This document shows, in pieces, positions 8,063-16,098 of a DNA stretch of 64,000 nt. Under the pieces are notes generated by a model that saw only the letters and a list, made by a program, of their open reading frames with translations, ran no database searches and was not told the DNA's origin. The stretch is from Paraburkholderia sp041321145 (GTDB lineage Bacteria > Pseudomonadota > Gammaproteobacteria > Burkholderiales > Burkholderiaceae): NCBI RefSeq assembly GCF_041321145.1, contig NZ_JBGGWA010000003.1, forward strand, positions 434,001-498,000. The letters are read 5' to 3'. Position 1 is the first letter of the stretch. Each line of letters opens with the position of its first letter. The translations under genes and the position numbers were made by a program.

Positions 8063-8560
8063 TTATGCCATCAATTGGGGACGCAACGCTGCGATCAGAC
8101 CTCGACAGGCTGCTTCGCATTGATCCAACACCTGCTCGAAACCTTCCGCGTCTCCAAAATACGGATCGACGACTTCACGGGCGCCCCCCCAACGGCTATC
8201 CGCTTCGGGCACGAACTCCATCAGCAGGCGGATTTTGTCGCGCTGCTCCGCCGGACAGGCTTGGCGCAGTGCGGCGACGTTTTTGTCGTCCATCGCGATC
8301 AAAAGATCGAAACGCTCGAAATCGGCTGCCGCGATCTGGCGTCCGCGCAAGCCGGCCAGTGCATAACCGCGACGGCCTGCGGCATGTTGCGCGCGGTCGT
8401 CAGGCGGCTGGCCGATGTGCCAGTCGCCCGTGCCGGCGGAATCGATCAGGATGCGCTCCGCGAGCTTCGCCTCAGCGACCAGATGGCGCATCACGCCTTC
8501 CGCGGTCGGCGAACGGCAGATGTTCCCGAGACAGACAAAGCAGATGGACACGGTTTTCAT
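8063..8560 (-). CDS. Low-molecular-weight protein-tyrosine phosphatase
   Basis: LMW-PTP family enzyme that hydrolyses phosphotyrosine, or arsenate reductase-like chemistry in some relatives. The ATG at 8560 gives 165 residues. The CX5R(S/T) P-loop is at residues 10–17 (VCLGNICRSP), the DSAGTGDWHIG segment follows, and the general-acid Asp is in DPYFGD near the C terminus. It lies directly upstream of iscR in the same orientation. The iscR promoter in the gap means it need not be cotranscribed. There are no capsule or kinase genes nearby to suggest a substrate. Confidence 0.92.
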   Translation of the reverse strand: MKTVSICFVCLGNICRSPTAEGVMRHLVAEAKLAERILIDSAGTGDWHIGQPPDDRAQHAAGRRGYALAGLRGRQIAAADFERFDLLIAMDDKNVAALRQACPAEQRDKIRLLMEFVPEADSRWGGAREVVDPYFGDAEGFEQVLDQCEAACRGLIAALRPQLMA

Positions 8561-8733
8561 CAGAGGCTTTTCAGACGCTAAGCGCGGGCGAATCGGCAAG
8601 TTAGGAAACGGTGCCGCGATTATACAAAGCTCGGCCAAAACGCGCCGCACTCCGCATTGAACCGGCCGGGCGTGGTCCCGACTCTCCGGCCGGAGCAATG
8701 TGTGCGCGGCGGTGTGCGACCCTGTTGCGCTTA

Positions 8734-8973
8734 TCAAGATGCTTCGGCCACCGGCATGGCCGTCACGGCACGTCTGGGTTTGGCCGGCAGCGTTGGGCCG
8801 CTGTCAACCATGCCATACGAGACGGCGCGCGCCAGTTCTGCGGTCAGTTGCCCGGCAGCCAGCGGGGCTTGCGACGCGCGGGAAGCGGCGTCGCCGCGAA
8901 TATGCAGAGAGGCCGCCACGGCAAGCGGCACAACGATGGCAAAGGGCCAGTACACCGATATTATCTTTTTCAT
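8734..8973 (-). CDS. Small secreted or membrane-anchored hypothetical protein
   Basis: A 79-residue ORF I do not recognise. It starts MKKIISVYWPFAIVVPLAVAA, which looks like a signal peptide or single membrane anchor, followed by an Ala-rich polar tail with no cysteines. The chosen ATG is internal to a much longer open frame that arises from GC-rich antisense sequence; the signal-like start is the only biological-looking point in it. The Shine-Dalgarno is weak (GGACGAAA). It stands alone between the phosphatase and the lipoprotein gene. It could be spurious. Confidence 0.5.
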   Translation of the reverse strand: MKKIISVYWPFAIVVPLAVAASLHIRGDAASRASQAPLAAGQLTAELARAVSYGMVDSGPTLPAKPRRAVTAMPVAEAS

Positions 8974-9242
8974 GATGTCGTTTCGTCCGATTAAGAGCTC
9001 ATGAGCTTGCGACCCACTATGCCTATTCGACATGCTATAGAAATTCGCAATCGGGAAAAACCCATCGGCGCGAGATACAGCGTTGCGTTGGAGGGCACAT
9101 TCATTGACGATTTCGCCGCACAGGACATTGGGATGGTCCTGGCACGGAAAAGAAATCCTTACAAACACATACAAAGCTGGTGCGACGGTTAGCGATAATA
9201 GCTGTCTTACAGAGACATAAAATTCTCGCACGGGTCCACCAA

Positions 9243-9824
9243 ATGAAACGATTCGCTCCACTCGTCGGACTCGCGGTCGCTGCCTTGCTCGGCGGCTGCG
9301 CAGTCTATCCGGACGGCACGCCGATGTACGGCAACGGTTACAGCGGCTATGACAGTTACGACGGCTACGCCACCGGCGTGCCGGTTGTACCGCAAACCAA
9401 CGTCTACATGGGCTATGGCAACTACTCGGGCCCGGGCTATTACGACGGGCCGGGCCGCTACTCTGGGCCGGGACCGGGTTATCGAGGTTATCCGGGTTAT
9501 CCGGACCGGGGCCGGCCGAATAACGGCAATCATGGGAACAACGGCGACCACGGCGACCACGGCGACCACGGTGACAATGGTGGCAACGGTGGCTGGCACG
9601 GTCAGCCAAACGGCGGCGGCGCACGTGGAGGACCTCCGCCTCAAGGTGCCGTTGGCGGACCACGGGGGCCGAGTGGATCGAATGCACCGCGTCCGGGCGC
9701 CGGCGGTCCGCCACCGCCCCCGCCGCCACAGCAGGCGGGCAATAGCAATGGGCGCGGCAACAGAGGTAACGCGCCGGCCATAAACCCTTCCGGCCGACAG
9801 CCCGGTGGAATGTCGGACCACTAA
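9243..9824 (+). CDS. Gly/Pro-rich lipoprotein with His-Gly-Asp repeats
   Basis: Predicted outer-membrane lipoprotein of 193 residues, function unknown. From the ATG at 9243 the signal peptide MKRFAPLVGLAVAALLGGC ends in a lipobox (LLGGC, Cys19). Next come a Tyr/Gly-rich section with repeated GYDSYDGYA and SGPGYY patterns, a GNNGDHGDHGDHGDNGG tract (about residues 98–114) encoded by a 9-bp tandem repeat, and a Pro/Gly-rich disordered C terminus. The His/Asp tract could bind metal, but this is inference. The start is preferred over an earlier in-frame GTG because only it gives a signal peptide. Confidence 0.8.
   Translation: MKRFAPLVGLAVAALLGGCAVYPDGTPMYGNGYSGYDSYDGYATGVPVVPQTNVYMGYGNYSGPGYYDGPGRYSGPGPGYRGYPGYPDRGRPNNGNHGNNGDHGDHGDHGDNGGNGGWHGQPNGGGARGGPPPQGAVGGPRGPSGSNAPRPGAGGPPPPPPPQQAGNSNGRGNRGNAPAINPSGRQPGGMSDH
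9543..9569 (+). repeat. 9-bp tandem repeat (3 perfect copies)
   Basis: GGCGACCAC is repeated three times perfectly with a degenerate fourth copy (GGTGACAAT) after it. It encodes the Gly-Asp-His units of the lipoprotein and could change copy number by slippage without frameshift. Confidence 0.85.
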
Positions 9825-9914
9825 TCTCACCCAGAGGGCCCCGGCGGCAGGCGGGGCCAGTTCGCGCCATGCTCCGACAGTCACGCCAATATGACGCCAG
9901 CGCGCCCCGCCTGC

Positions 9915-11330
9915 TCAGCCGATATGACTGCGTTGCGCGGCGTACAGCTCTCTGAAGGTGCGGCCGACCGGCGCCGGCATATCCCGCGTATTGGTCCAGC
10001 CTGCACCGCCCAACGGCAGCTTCGCGATCGAACGATTTCGCCCGCCCATTCGCTCCAGCACGCGAACCGCTAGCTTGGTGAACAGCGCATAAGCCTCCGG
10101 GTGCAGCGCGAGGAAACCCCACACCGCCAGCCCCGCCCGCTCGCGCCAAGGCCGTAGGTGCCGCTCCACTTGCTTCTCGCGCAACTTGCGCAGCAGATCG
10201 GACAGTGGAATTCCTACCGGACATACGCTGTTGCACTCGCCGCACAAGGTCGCGGCCTGAGGCAGATCGAGCGCCTTATCGATTCCCACGTAGCTCGGCG
10301 TCAGCACCGATCCCATCGGCCCGGGATAAACCCAGCCGTACGCATGACCGCCCACTTTCTGGTACACCGGGCAATGGTTCATGCAGGCGCCGCAACGGAT
10401 ACAGCGCAGCATCTCCTGGAAGTCGCCACCGATCAGCCCCGTGCGCCCGCCGTCGACCAGCACGACGTACATGTGCTCAGGACCGTCCTGATCCCCCACG
10501 GCGCGCGGCCCCGTCAGCACGGAAAAATAGTTCGACGTCGCCTGGCCGGTTGCCGAGCGCGGCAACAGACGCATCGCCGTCGCCAGATCTTCCAGGGTCG
10601 GCAAGACCTTCTCGATGCCAGTGACCGCAACATGCACGCGCGGCATCACCGTACACATGCCCTCGTTGCCCTCGTTCGTGACCAGCACCACAGAACCCGT
10701 CTCCGCCACCACGAAGTTGCCGCCCGTCACGCCCATGTCCGCGGTCATGAAGTGCGGACGCAGCATCTCGCGCGCTTCCCGCGTCATGTCGGGGATCTCG
10801 GTCAGGCGCGGCCGGCCGTGCGTCTTCGCGAACAGATCGGCGATCTCGTCCTTATCTTTATGGACCACCGGCGCGATGATGTGGCTCGGCGGTTCGTTGT
10901 CGTTGATCTGCAGAATGTATTCGCCCAGATCGGTTTCGATCGACTGAACGCCCATCTGCCCGAGCACTTCGTTCAGGCGCATTTCCTCGGTGACCATCGA
11001 CTTGGTCTTGATCACCTTTTTCACATCGTGCCGGCGCGCAATATCGCCGACGAGGCGCGCGGCCTGGTGGGTCGTCTCCGCGAACAGCACCGTAACGCCG
11101 CGCCGGGTCGCTTCGCGTTCGAAGGTTTCAAGCCAGACGTCGAGATTCTCCAGCGCGCGATCGCGGCGCTCCTTCAGCGCGGCGCGGGTGGCGGGAAAAT
11201 CGATCTCGGTAATGGCCGCGGCGCGGGCCGACACGAACTTGGTCGACAGTTTGGTGAGGTTCTGCTGCAGACGCTGGTCGGCGAGCTTCTGGCCCGCGCG
11301 GGCCTTGAATTGCATCGTTTGGACTTGCAT
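9915..11330 (-). CDS. lutB: LutB/LldF-type L-lactate oxidation iron-sulfur protein
   Basis: Fe-S subunit of the LutABC-type L-lactate dehydrogenase complex. The ATG at 11330 gives 471 residues, preceded by AAGG. The N-terminal LUD domain (about residues 60–290, with KTKSMVTEEM and MGVTGGNFVVAETGSV) is followed by two cluster motifs, CIRCGACMNHCPVY and CGECNSVCPVGIP, and a C-terminal helical tail. It lies 82 bases after lutA in the same direction. The expected partner lutC does not follow; the next gene is on the opposite strand. Confidence 0.93.
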   Translation of the reverse strand: MQVQTMQFKARAGQKLADQRLQQNLTKLSTKFVSARAAAITEIDFPATRAALKERRDRALENLDVWLETFEREATRRGVTVLFAETTHQAARLVGDIARRHDVKKVIKTKSMVTEEMRLNEVLGQMGVQSIETDLGEYILQINDNEPPSHIIAPVVHKDKDEIADLFAKTHGRPRLTEIPDMTREAREMLRPHFMTADMGVTGGNFVVAETGSVVLVTNEGNEGMCTVMPRVHVAVTGIEKVLPTLEDLATAMRLLPRSATGQATSNYFSVLTGPRAVGDQDGPEHMYVVLVDGGRTGLIGGDFQEMLRCIRCGACMNHCPVYQKVGGHAYGWVYPGPMGSVLTPSYVGIDKALDLPQAATLCGECNSVCPVGIPLSDLLRKLREKQVERHLRPWRERAGLAVWGFLALHPEAYALFTKLAVRVLERMGGRNRSIAKLPLGGAGWTNTRDMPAPVGRTFRELYAAQRSHIG

Positions 11331-11412
11331 GGCGGCCTTGAGCGTGTTCCATATGAAGTGCGCGAATGGGATGCGCCGAATGAAGTGCGCGGCTTGGCGT
11401 ACGACCGCGCCT

Positions 11413-12135
11413 TTACGCGTCGCCGGCCAGCACCTGGGCGATGTGTAGCACGCGGGTGGTGGTGTCGCCGGTGCGCCGCAAGCGGCCTTCAATATTGAGC
11501 ATGCAGCCGAGGTCGCCTAGCACCACCGCGCCGGCGCCGCTCGCACTGATATTCGCGCATTTCTCGTCGACGATCACCGTCGAGATGTCGCCGTACTTGA
11601 TCGCGAAGGTGCCACCAAAGCCGCAGCAGTGCTCGCAATCCTTCATTTCGGTCACTGCCACGCCAACCTGGGCGAGCAGCGCGCGCGGCTGGGCCTTGAC
11701 GCCGAGTTCGCGCAGCCCCGAGCAGGAATCGTGGTACGTCACCTCGCCCGCGAACTCGCGCGGCTGTAACTGCACCTTGGCCACATTGACAAGGAAATCG
11801 GTCAACTCGAACACCTTGGCTCGCAGCCGGCCGAAGCGGTTCATCAGTTCAGGATCGTTGGCGAACAGGTCGCCGTAGTGCGCGCGGATCATGCCGCCGC
11901 ACGAACCGGATGGCACCACCACGTAGTCGAACTGTTCGAATTCACGCAAGGTTTTCTCGGCCAGATCGCGCGCGATGCGCCGGTCGCCCGAGTTGTACGC
12001 GGGCTGCCCGCAACAGGTTTGCGCGGGTGGGACCACCACCTCGAAACCGGCGCCTTCGATCAGCTTGATGACCGAAAAACCGATCTCCGGACGCATCAGG
12101 TCGATCAGGCAGGTAACGAACAATCCGACTCGCAT
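11413..12135 (-). CDS. lutA: LutA/LldE-type (Fe-S)-binding protein
   Basis: Cysteine-rich-domain subunit of the Lut lactate-oxidising complex (heterodisulfide-reductase D-like). The ATG at 12135 gives 240 residues with a very good Shine-Dalgarno (GAGGAGGG). Two CCG domains are visible: CCGQPAYNSGD around residue 52 and CCGFGGTFA around residue 170. It is the first gene of lutAB, divergent from an IclR regulator 179 bases away that probably controls it. Confidence 0.93.
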   Translation of the reverse strand: MRVGLFVTCLIDLMRPEIGFSVIKLIEGAGFEVVVPPAQTCCGQPAYNSGDRRIARDLAEKTLREFEQFDYVVVPSGSCGGMIRAHYGDLFANDPELMNRFGRLRAKVFELTDFLVNVAKVQLQPREFAGEVTYHDSCSGLRELGVKAQPRALLAQVGVAVTEMKDCEHCCGFGGTFAIKYGDISTVIVDEKCANISASGAGAVVLGDLGCMLNIEGRLRRTGDTTTRVLHIAQVLAGDA

Positions 12136-12225
12136 GAGCCCTCCTCGGGGAAAACGTGCCTGATTATCCGCTGTTTGCCGCACAATACCAACGGCCGGAA
12201 GGCATAGGACGAATGCCACGTTAAA

Positions 12226-12243
12226 TTGGAATAGGCGTTCCAA
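12226..12243. promoter_or_regulatory. Palindromic operator candidate between lutA and the IclR gene
   Basis: Perfect inverted repeat TTGGAA-N6-TTCCAA in the divergent intergenic region. Its TGGAA…TTCCA arms resemble operators bound by IclR-family regulators. It is the only strong dyad in the gap. Confidence 0.6.
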
Positions 12244-12314
12244 CCGCTTTCCTTCTTTTCACAATACGGGATACAATCAATTTCCGCTGTTTGACGCGTC
12301 AACCGATTCCTCCC

Positions 12315-13121
12315 ATGAGCGATACGAACCCGGATCCCAAAACGTCGATCCAGGTGATCGAACGCATGATGCGCTTGCTCGACGCACTCGCTGCGCATAG
12401 CGACCCGGTCAGCCTGAAAGAACTCGCCATCCGCACGGAGCTGCATCCGTCCACCGCGCACCGCATCCTGAACGATATGGTGATGTGCCGGCTGGTCGAC
12501 CGGTCGGATCCCGGCACCTACCGTCTCGGTATGCGCCTGCTCGAACTGGGCAATCTGGTGAAGGCGCGGCTGTCGGTGCGTGACGCGGCGCTCACGCCGA
12601 TGCGCGAACTGCACCGTCAGACGGGGCAGACGGTCAATCTGTCGGTCCGTCAGGGCGACGAGATCGTCTACATAGAACGCGCCTATTCCGAGCGCTCCGG
12701 CATGCAGGTGGTGCGTGCCATTGGCGGCCGGGCGCCGCTGCATCTGACCTCAGTGGGCAAGCTTTTCCTCGCCGCGGACGAATCGACCCGCGTGCGGGCG
12801 TACGCCACGCGCACCGGCCTGTCCGGCCACACGCAGAACAGCATCACCGATCTGACCAAGCTGGAGCGGGAGTTGTCGCACGTGCGCCAGCAAGCCTGCG
12901 CGCGCGATAACGAAGAACTGGAACTGGGCGTGCGCTGCATCGCAGCCGGGATTTACGACGACACCGGCAAGTTGGTCGCGGGTCTCTCGCTATCAGCCCC
13001 GGCGGACCGCTTGCAGGACTCGTGGCTTGGGCAACTGAGTCAAACGGCACTATTGATTTCCGCGTCGCTCGGTTATCGGCCGCAAGCGCCGCAGGAGCAT
13101 ACGCATTCCCACCACGCATAA
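12315..13121 (+). CDS. IclR-family transcriptional regulator
   Basis: IclR-family DNA-binding regulator, 268 residues from the ATG at 12315. The winged helix-turn-helix lies at residues ~9–70 (PVSLKELAIRTELHPSTAHRILNDM), followed by the IclR effector domain with the typical GRAPLHLTSVGKLFLA and the ELELGVRCIAAGIYDD stretch. It is divergent from lutAB, so lactate or a related metabolite is a reasonable effector guess (inference from position). It ends with a His-rich tail (EHTHSHHA). An in-frame TTG eight codons upstream is an alternative start. Confidence 0.9.
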   Translation: MSDTNPDPKTSIQVIERMMRLLDALAAHSDPVSLKELAIRTELHPSTAHRILNDMVMCRLVDRSDPGTYRLGMRLLELGNLVKARLSVRDAALTPMRELHRQTGQTVNLSVRQGDEIVYIERAYSERSGMQVVRAIGGRAPLHLTSVGKLFLAADESTRVRAYATRTGLSGHTQNSITDLTKLERELSHVRQQACARDNEELELGVRCIAAGIYDDTGKLVAGLSLSAPADRLQDSWLGQLSQTALLISASLGYRPQAPQEHTHSHHA

Positions 13122-13149
13122 GCCGCTGGTTGCTTCTCCGGCTCAAGAA

Positions 13150-13180
13150 AAAAGCCTCGCAGATGCGAGGCTTTTGTTTT
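13150..13180. terminator. Bidirectional terminator between the IclR gene and pbpG
   Basis: 11-bp perfect stem (13150–13160 with 13165–13175, AAAAGCCTCGC / GCGAGGCTTTT) with an AGAT loop and a T-rich tail, between two convergent genes. Confidence 0.88.
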
Positions 13181-13227
13181 TCCAGCCGGTTCGTTCGTCC
13201 ACCGGCCGCTAGAGCAACCCGAGCGCT

Positions 13228-14412
13228 TCAGGTGCCCGCGCCGCCGGCATCCGCGCTGGTGATACGCGGCTGATCGCCACCGTTATCGAGCCAGGTGCGC
13301 AGACGCGTCGCGTCGGCAAAGCGCGAGTACTTACCGGACGAGTCGAGCAGCACCATGATCATCGGACGACCGTGGATGGTCGCCTGCATGACGAGGCACT
13401 CGCCCGCTTCGTTGATGAAGCCGGTCTTTTGCAGACCGATGTCCCACGTCGGGTTACGCACCAGCGCGTTGGTGCTGTTGTACGCCAACGAACGCTTGCC
13501 GGTGTACACCTCGTAGCTGCGATCGGTCGAGAACTTGCGGATCAACGGATATTGATACGCCGCGTTGACCATCTTCACGAGGTCGCGCGCGCTCGACACG
13601 TTCTGGCTCGTCAAACCCGTCGGGTTTTCGAAGTGCGTATCGGTCATGCCGAGCTGCTTGGCCTTCGCGTTCATCGCCGCGAGAAATGCCGGCCGGCCAC
13701 CCGGGAAATAACGCGACAGGGCCGCGGCCGCACGGTTCTCCGAGGCCATCAGCGCGATATGCAGCATGTCTTCCCGCGAGAGCACCGAGCCCACCGACAA
13801 ACGCGAACCGGTGTTTTTCTCGTAATCGCGGTCTTCGTCGGTGACCTCGATCTGGTCGGTCATCGGCTCTTTCGAATCGAGTACCACCATCGCGGTCATC
13901 AGTTTGGTGATCGACGCGATCGGCACCACGGCGCGCGAGTTCTTGTCGAACAGCGATTCGCCGGTGTTCTGATCGATCACGTAGGCAACGCTCGAACGCA
14001 GCATCAGCGCATCCGGCGTTTCGTGCAGACCGAAAGCCTGCCCGACGGTGGGCGAACGCGGTTCGTACGCGACACGGCGCACCACGGAGTGGTGGCGACC
14101 GTTCAACGAATACGTCACGCGCTTGCGCTTGGCGCTCGCGCGCGGCGCGCCGTCATCAGCGGCGGCAACGGTCTTCGCGGCTGCGCCTTTGCCGGCCTTT
14201 TTGCTCGACACTTTGTCGGCGGGGGCCGCGGCGGGCTTCCTGGCTGCTTTCGCGTGTTTGGAGGTTTTTGCAGTTGCAGCGGGCGTGGCGGCAAAAGTGC
14301 TGACAGGCGTGGCGAACGCCGCTGCGATGACCATGGAGGCGGCCACCGACAGAGCGGTGCTGCGGGCCGCGCCGTGGATCACTTTTAGCGACGAAAACAT
14401 GTCGGTTTTCAT
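13228..14412 (-). CDS. pbpG: PBP7-type D-alanyl-D-alanine endopeptidase
   Basis: Penicillin-binding serine peptidase of the S11 family, which cleaves D-Ala–meso-DAP crosslinks in the periplasm. It has 394 residues from the ATG at 14412. A signal peptide (about residues 10–40) is followed by a Lys/Ala-rich linker (about 42–85). The catalytic motifs follow in order: SITKLMTA (SxxK), SEN in MASENRAAAALSRYF, and KTG in LQKTGFINEAG. The basic, low-complexity linker between signal peptide and domain is longer than in E. coli PBP7. An alternative start MFSSLKV lies four codons downstream. It is a monocistronic unit. Confidence 0.9.
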   Translation of the reverse strand: MKTDMFSSLKVIHGAARSTALSVAASMVIAAAFATPVSTFAATPAATAKTSKHAKAARKPAAAPADKVSSKKAGKGAAAKTVAAADDGAPRASAKRKRVTYSLNGRHHSVVRRVAYEPRSPTVGQAFGLHETPDALMLRSSVAYVIDQNTGESLFDKNSRAVVPIASITKLMTAMVVLDSKEPMTDQIEVTDEDRDYEKNTGSRLSVGSVLSREDMLHIALMASENRAAAALSRYFPGGRPAFLAAMNAKAKQLGMTDTHFENPTGLTSQNVSSARDLVKMVNAAYQYPLIRKFSTDRSYEVYTGKRSLAYNSTNALVRNPTWDIGLQKTGFINEAGECLVMQATIHGRPMIMVLLDSSGKYSRFADATRLRTWLDNGGDQPRITSADAGGAGT

Positions 14413-15026
14413 GGGTGTTCGGTAGGGAGCGGCGAGAGGTTTCCGCAAGTGTAGTAAAACAACGAAAAATTAGCAATTTGAAGCACTTATACGCGCTCCT
14501 TAAACCGGCTTGTAAGCTCCGATCGCAAAAACACGAATAAGTGCCGCGCTTCGATCGAAAAAAACGATCGCCAGCGCGCTTCACCTCGCCGATGCCGCCA
14601 TGCGCCGGAATCGCAGTGATCCTTTCAGCATAACGGCAATTTCGAGACGACCTTGATCAGGGGAAATACGGTCGCGTGCAAGCGTGTCAAGCATTGCCCG
14701 CGCAAAGGAGCGTCGCCGAGGGTCTCGCAGCAACCTGTTAAACGCCTGCTGGAAACCGCCAACGCGCATTCGACCGGTATGCAAGATTAACGTTCCGTGA
14801 CACTTTATGGTTTACAACAAATCCGCAGCCGCGTGAGTTTTTTCCTACACGTTAGGTCGATGTATCTGACCCCCCCCCTTTAAGACGGCAATCCGAATGC
14901 GTCACACGGTCAGTAAAAAGCGTGATTTCCTTGCGCACCAGCGTGGTGCGCCAGCTCAAGTGGCCTGCGTCACCTGTATGTCATGCTTACTGCATAACAT
15001 GCTGTTTTATCAGCAATTTATCGATA
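14413..15026. other. Long intergenic region between pbpG and phaP
   Basis: About 610 bases without a convincing gene. It contains AT-rich patches likely to hold the pbpG promoter and a run of nine C residues at 14870–14878. Short ORFs here lack Shine-Dalgarno sequences and recognisable features. Confidence 0.55.
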
Positions 15027-15041
15027 TTGTGCAACGCACAA
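15027..15041. promoter_or_regulatory. Candidate PhaR operator, upstream dyad
   Basis: Perfect inverted repeat TTGTGC-AAC-GCACAA seven bases before the -35 of the phasin promoter. The half TGC-N3-GCACAA recurs downstream of the promoter. TGC/GCA dyads are the type bound by PhaR repressors of phasin genes. Confidence 0.6.
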
Positions 15042-15048
15042 AAAGCGC

Positions 15049-15076
15049 TTGACATTCCTCGCGACCATCCTAAAAT
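15049..15076 (+). promoter_or_regulatory. phaP promoter (sigma-70 type)
   Basis: -35 TTGACA (15049–15054) and -10 TAAAAT (15071–15076) with a 16-base spacer, giving a start near 15083 and a ~108-base leader. Confidence 0.72.
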
Positions 15077-15084
15077 GGGAACCA

Positions 15085-15100
15085 TTGCTGCGATGCACAA
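15085..15100. promoter_or_regulatory. Candidate PhaR operator, downstream dyad
   Basis: TTGCTGCGATGCACAA, which shares TGC-N3-GCACAA with the site upstream of -35. It starts at about +3 relative to the predicted transcription start. Confidence 0.5.
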
Positions 15101-15190
15101 AACATCGCGGTCCGGGGAGACGAGCTAAAGCGTCTCGCCACCAACCCAATGCGGTCCGCACAGACAGACCGCTATCCAGGAGCGTAAACC

Positions 15191-15763
15191 ATGACTCTGC
15201 TGACCCCTGAGCAATTCGCTGCAGCCCAGAAAGCCAACTTTGAAACGTTGTTCGGCCTGACGACCAAAGCATTTGAAGGCGTCGAAAAGCTGGTGGAGCT
15301 GAACCTGCAAGTGGTGAAATCCACGCTCGCCGAAAGCCAGGAAAATGCCCAACGTGCCCTGTCGGTGAAGGACGCGCAGGAATTGCTGGCGCTGCAGGCG
15401 AGCCTCGCGCAGCCGGTGGCTGAGAAGGCGCTGTCGTACGGCCGTCACGTATATGAAATCGTTTCGGCAACGCAAGGTGAATTCACCCGCGTCGCTGAAG
15501 CCCAATTCGAAGAGCAAAACCGCAAGGTCCAGGCGCTCGTCGAAAATGTCGCGAAGAATGCACCGGCCGGTTCGGAAACCGCTGTCGCCGTGATGAAGTC
15601 GGCGATCACCGCCGCCAACACCACGTACGAAACGGTCCACAAGGCGACCAAGCAAGCTGTCGAGATCGCCGAAAGCAACTTCAATGCAGCCGCAACGGCC
15701 GCATCGAAGGCAGCTTCGCAAGCTGCTGCGCAAGCATCGCGCTCGGCCAAGAAGACTGTTTAA
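15191..15763 (+). CDS. phaP: Phasin (PHA granule-associated protein)
   Basis: Phasin of the PhaP family, which coats polyhydroxyalkanoate granules and controls their size and number. The 190 residues are mostly amphipathic helix, with the typical start MTLLTPEQFAAAQKANFETL, the middle FEGVEKLVELNLQVVKS and an Ala/Lys-rich C terminus. AGGAG lies nine bases before the ATG. The promoter is flanked by two related dyads, consistent with PhaR control. No PHA synthase genes are in the window. Confidence 0.95.
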   Translation: MTLLTPEQFAAAQKANFETLFGLTTKAFEGVEKLVELNLQVVKSTLAESQENAQRALSVKDAQELLALQASLAQPVAEKALSYGRHVYEIVSATQGEFTRVAEAQFEEQNRKVQALVENVAKNAPAGSETAVAVMKSAITAANTTYETVHKATKQAVEIAESNFNAAATAASKAASQAAAQASRSAKKTV

Positions 15764-15872
15764 GGTTCAAGCATCACATTACGCCGGTCCGGCTCACATG
15801 CAGGGCCGGCGTTGCTGCAAGCAACAACGTCGCGCCGTTGCCGCTCACACGGGTCTACATGGCCGAACGCTC

Positions 15873-15923
15873 CGATACGTTGAATAGCGTATCGTTTGCC
15901 CGGCGAAAGGCCGGGATTTTTTT
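15873..15923 (+). terminator. Terminator hairpins after phaP
   Basis: A 7-bp stem (15873–15879 with 15888–15894) is followed by a second hairpin (15899–15904 with 15910–15915, CCCGGC/GCCGGG) and a run of seven T at 15917–15923. Confidence 0.72.
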
Positions 15924-16013
15924 CTCCGCTGCCTGACGCGCCCGGCTGCCTGACGCCGCTCGGCGGATATTGTTTAACCGTTCGAAAACGACAAACGCTT
16001 TACCTGCTTGCTG

Positions 16014-16053
16014 AAAAAAATGGCGCGCCCTTTGCGGGGCGCGCCATTTTTTT
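16014..16053. terminator. Bidirectional terminator between phaP and lpdA
   Basis: 17-bp perfect stem (16014–16030 with 16037–16053) flanked by seven A and seven T. It closes the pyruvate dehydrogenase operon on the minus strand. Confidence 0.9.
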
Positions 16054-16098
16054 CTCTGCTTCATCGTGCCCGCCTGCATGCAGACGGGCCGAGCGGCA

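Noticed and set aside
9001..9192. 63-codon plus-strand ORF before the lipoprotein
   Set aside because: No ribosome site and no recognisable features; better seen as upstream intergenic DNA.
8734..10245. 503-codon minus-strand frame covering the lipoprotein region
   Set aside because: Only the last 79 codons, from an internal ATG, resemble a protein. The rest is antisense to the lipoprotein and lutB.
14581..14784. 67-codon minus-strand ORF upstream of pbpG
   Set aside because: Arg-rich without signal, domain or ribosome site; it is likely random open frame in intergenic DNA.
14870..14878. Run of nine C as a phase-variation tract
   Set aside because: It lies in non-coding DNA more than 300 bases from either gene start, so slippage would not obviously switch anything.
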